NCBI GenBank assembly: GCA_041747435.1
Contig: JBGTFE010000151.1
Coordinates: 1 to 17,514 of the forward strand
Direction: 5' to 3'
From: JBGTFE01 sp041747435
Lineage (GTDB): Bacteria; Acidobacteriota; Blastocatellia; Pyrinomonadales; Pyrinomonadaceae
DNA length: 17,514 bases
Shown here: piece after piece, positions 13,872 through 17,514 of the stretch
Position numbering within the stretch: position 1 is the stretch's first letter
Layout of the letters: every line of letters starts with the position of its first letter
The notes under the pieces: generated by a model
What the model saw: the letters and a program-made list of their open reading frames with translations, nothing else
Told to the model about the DNA's origin: nothing
Databases searched by the model: none
Position numbers and translations under genes: made by a program

Positions 13872-15560
13872 TTACTGCAAAATATCCGTGCGACTGTTTT
13901 TCTTAGGTGTTGACTTCGGAGTTTGTTTGGGCGCCGTGTCGGTCTTTTTCGTCGGTTTCGATGAATTCGAGTCGCCTACCGGTCCGGTTTTTGTGTCGTT
14001 TGCCGGAATTTCCGAATTCGTGATTTGCTCCCCGATGTTCCCTTGATTCGCATTTGTCTCGCCCAATATTTCGGCAGGCGTCGGCGTCACAGACACCTCC
14101 GGCGTCGGCGTTTCCAAAGCAGGCATCGCCGAACGGTTATAAAAATACCAGCCGACCGCGCCCGCGCCGACAGCCAAAAATAGCAGCACGGCGAGTCCGC
14201 CAACTATCCACACGGCTTTACCGCCGGATTTTTTTTCCGGTTTCGCGGCTCGCACAGGCGCCGTCGCTTCCGCCGTGACCACTACCGCAGCCGGTGCGCG
14301 ATCTGATGGTCTTACGACGGTTTCAACTTCCGCGGGCTGCGGTTCGGAAACCGGAAGCGCCGGCACGGCGTTTTCTGCTGCTGTTTCGGGTGCCTCGCTA
14401 GCAATTAATTCTGCGGACTGTTGAACTTCAAGAATTTCCGTTTTTGCGCCCGTTTCATTGCCAGACCCATTGGTCGCCAGCGGATCAAAAGCCAATGTAG
14501 CGTCAAAGTCTTCTTCTTCCTTTTCCGCGCTCTCCGGCTTTATTTCCTGTTTCAAATTCTCCGGGGGGAACGCCATCACCTGAGTTTCAACCTCGGATTG
14601 CGGAGTCGGATGTTTGTCGGAAACCGGCGCTATCGGTTCGGTTTCGCCTTTCGGGTCAACGGGTTCGGGCAATCCCTGAACCGCCGCGCTCACCGCCGAA
14701 CTTTTCTCCGCTGCGCCATTACGAATTTGTGAATAGGCGTCGCGCAGTTCTTTTTGCATTTCGCGCGCGTCCGCGAATCTTTGCTCCTGGCTCACGGACA
14801 TTCCCTTTGCGATCACTTCGGCGATCGGCGTTGAGACCTCGGCGTTCAAATTCTCGAGTTGCTCCGTCGGGTCCGGCGCGTCGTTCAAAAGCTTGTCGGC
14901 GCGGCTCAGCGCGTCAGGCGGAACCTTGTTCGTCAAAAGCTGATAAAGAGTAGCCGAAAGCGAATAAATATCGCTCCGCGGATTCGTCCCGGTGCCGCGA
15001 ATTTGCTCCATCGGCGCGTAATGCGGCGTAAAACCGACACTGCCGGAGGAACTGATCCGGGTTTCACCGAGAGAGTTTTTCGCCAAACCGAAATCGAGCA
15101 AAACTATATTATTTTCGTCCGTTAGCTTTAAATTTTGCGGCTTTATGTCGCGATGAAGTATCGGCGGTTCGTGCGCATGCAAATATGAAAGAGCATCGAG
15201 CAATTGATCCGCCCAAAACAAAACCCAGCTCAACGGAAACGGTTTTTGCGTCGCTTCAAGGCGTTTCGACAAATCGTCGCCCGAAATGTGGTCCATCACC
15301 AGATATTGATTTCCATTCTCGATAAAATGGTCGCTGACCTTCGGCAAAACCGGATGCCGCAGCCGCGCAAGCGTTCGCGCCTCGCGCTCGAACGCATTAC
15401 CGAGCGATTCGTCATCGGAAAAAAATGTCCGTTTTAACGCGACCGCGCTGCCCAAACGCTGATCGACGGCAAGATAAACTTCGCCCATGCCGCCCTTGCC
15501 GATCAGGTGAACGACGAGGTAGCGATTTTGCAATAAAGTATTCGGTGATAAAGGTTTCAT
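13872..15560 (-). CDS. Transmembrane Ser/Thr protein kinase (Hanks type)
   Basis: 562 residues from the ATG at 15560; a longer in-frame ORF from 15701 would add sequence that overlaps the upstream gene and matches no kinase. The kinase domain (about 14-275) has the glycine loop GKGGMGEVY at 21-29, catalytic Lys43 in VALK, HRDIKPQN at 136-143 (Asp138, Lys140, Asn143), DFG at 156-158, APM at 182-184 in place of APE, and SDIYSL at 196-201. All catalytic residues are present. A long Pro/Glu-rich, probably disordered linker follows, then one TM at about 452-474, and an 88-residue external tail rich in Thr, Pro, Asn and Lys. There are no PASTA repeats or other sensor domain. The kinase faces the cytoplasm. 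The operon context (zinc-ribbon protein upstream, TPR downstream) suggests a small signalling unit. Substrates unknown. Confidence 0.93.
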   Translation of the reverse strand: MKPLSPNTLLQNRYLVVHLIGKGGMGEVYLAVDQRLGSAVALKRTFFSDDESLGNAFEREARTLARLRHPVLPKVSDHFIENGNQYLVMDHISGDDLSKRLEATQKPFPLSWVLFWADQLLDALSYLHAHEPPILHRDIKPQNLKLTDENNIVLLDFGLAKNSLGETRISSSGSVGFTPHYAPMEQIRGTGTNPRSDIYSLSATLYQLLTNKVPPDALSRADKLLNDAPDPTEQLENLNAEVSTPIAEVIAKGMSVSQEQRFADAREMQKELRDAYSQIRNGAAEKSSAVSAAVQGLPEPVDPKGETEPIAPVSDKHPTPQSEVETQVMAFPPENLKQEIKPESAEKEEEDFDATLAFDPLATNGSGNETGAKTEILEVQQSAELIASEAPETAAENAVPALPVSEPQPAEVETVVRPSDRAPAAVVVTAEATAPVRAAKPEKKSGGKAVWIVGGLAVLLFLAVGAGAVGWYFYNRSAMPALETPTPEVSVTPTPAEILGETNANQGNIGEQITNSEIPANDTKTGPVGDSNSSKPTKKTDTAPKQTPKSTPKKNSRTDILQ

Positions 15561-15627
15561 GTTCTGTTTTATATTAAAGACAATTACGGTGAAAATTTCA
15601 AAGTGTTTTAAAAGATGCGCAAATACG

Positions 15628-16152
15628 TTAATTCGCAACCCGCAATTTTTCCTGTGCGACCATCGGAGTCTGTCCGGAATGCTGCCAACATCGACCGCCA
15701 CCTTTCACACGCCTGGAACACGGCGTTCCTTTTTTTGTCGGCGCGCCGCAGAAATATACTGGTTCGCCGGATTCTTTCTTCGGCTTAGCTGCCGACGTAA
15801 GAAGATCGTTCTTGGTCAACGCCAAAGCGTTCGCCGGAATTTGCGGCGTTTGAACCGGCGCGTTTGACGGAACTTGTTGTGAAAGACTCTGCTTCGGCTC
15901 AATCGTGGTTCCGCTCCGGGCGACGAGATTATTTGCCGCCAGATTCATCGTCTTGTCCGGCGTTCCCAGATAAGCTCCGATCCCGAAAAGACCAAACAAA
16001 ACTCCGCCGGCGATCAAAAATAACGGAATCTTATCGTAAATGCCGAGTTCCGTCTCGCATAGCTCGCAAAAACGCCGGCTTGTCAAAAATTTCCAGTCAA
16101 CACGTTCAATTTTTTCGCCGCATTGGCAGCAAAACTTTGGCTTGTAGGACAT
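15628..16152 (-). CDS. Small membrane protein with zinc ribbon and C-terminal Cys/His motif
   Basis: 174 residues from the ATG at 16152, chosen because GGAGA (16164-16160) is a good ribosome site 7 nt upstream; an in-frame start at 16194 adds unrelated residues. The N-terminal zinc ribbon has CxxC at 8-11 and CxxC at 29-32. One TM lies at about 42-63 (IPLFLIAGGVLFGLFGIGAYLG). A flexible Gln/Pro/Asn-rich linker follows (65-125). The C-terminal motif is CGAPTKKGTPCSRRVKGGGRCWQH: Cys135, Cys145, Cys155 and His158 form a compact four-ligand site like that annotated as DUF5763 in other bacteria. Function is unknown. As first gene of the operon with the kinase (67-bp gap), it may be a sensor or partner. 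The second metal motif would lie on the opposite side of the membrane from the first. Confidence 0.85.
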   Translation of the reverse strand: MSYKPKFCCQCGEKIERVDWKFLTSRRFCELCETELGIYDKIPLFLIAGGVLFGLFGIGAYLGTPDKTMNLAANNLVARSGTTIEPKQSLSQQVPSNAPVQTPQIPANALALTKNDLLTSAAKPKKESGEPVYFCGAPTKKGTPCSRRVKGGGRCWQHSGQTPMVAQEKLRVAN

Positions 16153-16208
16153 AACGCTCTCTCCAAAAAACGGACTTGAAACCAAATGAAACAAAAAACT
16201 TTATCGTC

Positions 16209-16236
16209 TTGTTGTCTGAGTTAATAAGATTATAAA
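16209..16236 (+). promoter_or_regulatory. Candidate promoter for the VWA gene
   Basis: TTGTTG at 16209-16214, a 16-nt spacer and TATAAA at 16231-16236. The -35 is a weak match. It overlaps the stronger divergent promoter at 16229-16257, so the two genes would compete or be co-regulated. The 5' leader to the ATG at 16315 would be about 70 nt. Confidence 0.35.
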
Positions 16237-16257
16237 CTATACGCCGTTTATTGTTAA
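16229..16257 (-). promoter_or_regulatory. Strong sigma-70-type promoter for the zinc-ribbon/kinase/TPR operon
   Basis: On the minus strand TTAACA (16257-16252), a 17-nt spacer and TATAAT (16234-16229) match the housekeeping consensus at 11 of 12 positions. Transcription would start about 70 nt before the ATG at 16152. Confidence 0.65.
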
Positions 16258-16314
16258 GGAATATTTGAAACCAAAGCGGATACAACCGCGTTCAAATTTC
16301 GAGCGTCTGACAAG

Positions 16315-17316
16315 ATGAAATTTTCTATGCGTTTTCAAATCTCGCTTTTAATTTTTCTGCTGTGCTTATGCATTTCAAATGCGTCCGCGCAGGTGGATGA
16401 TCCGATCACCGTCGACACTTTTGTCGTTCGGCTAAATACCGGCGTGGTTGATAGTAAAGGGCGTCCGATCACAAATTTGACGAGAGAGAATTTTACGGTT
16501 TATGAAGACGGAGTGAAACAGGAGATTTCGCGTTTCGAACCGACGGTTGCTCCGTTTAGCGTTGTGATGATCCTGGATATGTCCGGCTCGACGAAAAGCT
16601 TCCGGCAAAATATACAGCTTGCGGCGGCGCGATTTGTCGACGCGCTTGCGCCCGAAGATCGGGTTGCCGTGATCGAATTTTACGACAAAGTAAATCTACG
16701 CAACGATTTCACAACCGACCGCAAAACTATCCGCCATTCGATTTCGGTTGCTGACGGACAAGGCAACACAAATCTCTTTAAATCGCTCACTTTCGCACTG
16801 GAAAAGCTGAAAAATGAAAAAAACCGGCGCAAGGCGATCGTCGTTTTGACCGACGGGATCGATACGCAGGTGCAAAACCTAGACCGAACGCAATTGAATT
16901 CTGTCTCGAGTGAAACCGAAATTGCGACCGTGATCAAACCAGAAACCAGCGATGCGCTGAACCAGGTTCTCAACCAAGCGGACCGTCAGGGCGTCACGGT
17001 TTATCCGCTTGCGCTGCCAACCGGCGATCCGAAAAGACTAGCGGATCCGACGCCAAAACAATTTGCGATGTACGATGCCGCTCGGACGCGTCTGCAAATT
17101 CTTGCCGAACGCACCGGCGGAACGCTTAATGCTATCAATAGTTTGGAAGATATGGGGAAGCTTTACGCAGCGGTCGCCGCCGAACTTCGCACGCTCTATA
17201 CGATTGAATATCAGCCGATAAAAGGCGCGCGCGATGGTAAATGGCGCTCGGTAAAGATCGAAGTAAATGACCAAGATCTGATCCCGAAAACGCGGCAAGG
17301 TTATTTTGCGAAGTGA
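16315..17316 (+). CDS. Secreted VWA-domain protein, VWFA-related Acidobacterial family
   Basis: 333 residues. A signal peptide covers about 1-26 (hydrophobic core at 9-20, cleavage ASA/Q); the second ATG at 16327 is an equally possible start. Residues 35-76 form the lead-in of the acidobacterial family: FVVRLNTGVVDSKGRPITNLTRENFTVYEDG and a strand ending ISRFEP. The VWA domain (about 80-290) has an intact MIDAS metal site: DMSGST at 88-93 (Asp88, Ser90, Ser92), Thr152 in GNTNLF, and LTDGID at 178-183 (Asp180). The C-terminus, LRTLYTIEYQP...RQGYF, is the usual family ending. VWA domains bind partner proteins through the metal; this family is greatly expanded in Acidobacteriota and its role is not established. 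It diverges from the kinase operon with overlapping promoter sequences. Confidence 0.93.
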   Translation: MKFSMRFQISLLIFLLCLCISNASAQVDDPITVDTFVVRLNTGVVDSKGRPITNLTRENFTVYEDGVKQEISRFEPTVAPFSVVMILDMSGSTKSFRQNIQLAAARFVDALAPEDRVAVIEFYDKVNLRNDFTTDRKTIRHSISVADGQGNTNLFKSLTFALEKLKNEKNRRKAIVVLTDGIDTQVQNLDRTQLNSVSSETEIATVIKPETSDALNQVLNQADRQGVTVYPLALPTGDPKRLADPTPKQFAMYDAARTRLQILAERTGGTLNAINSLEDMGKLYAAVAAELRTLYTIEYQPIKGARDGKWRSVKIEVNDQDLIPKTRQGYFAK

Positions 17317-17328
17317 ATCCGATAAAGC

Positions 17329-17357
17329 TTGACACGCGAGAGCAGTATTTGTAGTCT
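17329..17357 (+). promoter_or_regulatory. Promoter of tRNA-Arg
   Basis: A perfect TTGACA at 17329-17334, a 17-nt spacer and TAGTCT at 17352-17357. The distance places the transcription start about 10 nt before the tRNA. The -10 match is only 3 of 6. Confidence 0.55.
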
Positions 17358-17373
17358 TAAAACTTGCTTTTGC

Positions 17374-17450
17374 GCACCCGTAGCTCAGCTGGATAGAGTG
17401 CTTGACTACGAATCAAGAGGTCGCATGTTCGAATCATGCCGGGTGTACCA
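17374..17450 (+). tRNA. tRNA-Arg (anticodon ACG)
   Basis: A 77-nt cloverleaf with encoded CCA. The acceptor stem is GCACCCG with CGGGTGT (first pair G-T), the D arm is GCTC...GAGT, and the anticodon stem is CTTGA/TCAAG around loop CTACGAA, giving anticodon ACG. The T arm is GCATG-TTCGAAT-CATGC, with discriminator A and CCA. It reads CGN arginine codons; the A34 is normally edited to inosine. An upstream TTGACA and a downstream terminator make it a single-gene unit. Confidence 0.97.
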
Positions 17451-17469
17451 TTAATTTTCGATGATCAAC

Positions 17470-17501
17470 GGGCAGCGCCGACAGCTGCCCCTTTTTTTTT
17501 T
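17470..17501 (+). terminator. Intrinsic terminator after tRNA-Arg
   Basis: GGGCAGC (17470-17476) and GCTGCCC (17484-17490) form a 7-bp GC-rich stem with a 7-nt loop, followed by one C and ten T residues (17492-17501). It is 20 nt past the tRNA. Confidence 0.9.
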
Positions 17502-17514
17502 CGTCGTTTACAAA

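Noticed and set aside
15561..15701. 47-residue N-terminal extension of the kinase
   Set aside because: It overlaps the end of the zinc-ribbon gene and has no family similarity; the kinase starts normally at 15560.

Overview
The window reads as bacterial chromosome, most likely from an acidobacterium (Acidobacteriota, Blastocatellia-like). The best pointer is the gene at 16315-17316, a secreted VWA protein of the type known as the VWFA-related Acidobacterial family. The abundance of TPR proteins, PASTA-less Ser/Thr kinases and ECF sigma factors fits. The phylum call is inference; there is no rRNA here. Base composition is even and no phage or transposase gene is visible.

Layout. 1-2939 (minus) is the N-terminal two-thirds or so of a very large secreted alpha-2-macroglobulin-like protein that runs out of the window on the left. 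3120-4469 (minus) is a glutathionylspermidine-synthase-like ATP-grasp enzyme, divergent from a plus-strand cluster: PspA/IM30 (4691), a two-TM coiled-coil protein (5523), a MazF-type toxin-antitoxin pair (6377, 6612) and a RimK-like ATP-grasp enzyme (7081). The cluster ends at a terminator near 8137-8161. 8165-9580 and 9653-10525 (minus) are two membrane-anchored TPR proteins; the first has no AUG start and probably begins at CUG.

10675-12466 (plus) is an ECF sigma factor and its zinc-finger anti-sigma factor, with a textbook sigma-E-type promoter in front. The two genes are separated by a 205-bp segment bounded by 24-nt inverted arms. Convergent to this, 12468-16152 (minus) is an apparent operon of a zinc-ribbon membrane protein, a transmembrane Ser/Thr kinase and a periplasmic TPR protein, with a near-consensus promoter at 16229-16257. 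Divergent from it is the VWA gene, followed by tRNA-Arg(ACG) and its intrinsic terminator.

Together the region is mostly about the cell envelope: membrane stress protection (PspA and partner), envelope-stress transcription (ECF sigma/anti-sigma), signalling (kinase) and secreted or periplasmic proteins (macroglobulin, VWA, TPR). The most interesting points are the PspA/ATP-grasp neighbourhood with an embedded toxin-antitoxin pair, the inverted-repeat segment between sigma and anti-sigma genes, the autoregulatory promoter, and the non-AUG start. All family assignments come from reading motifs by eye; no database search was run.
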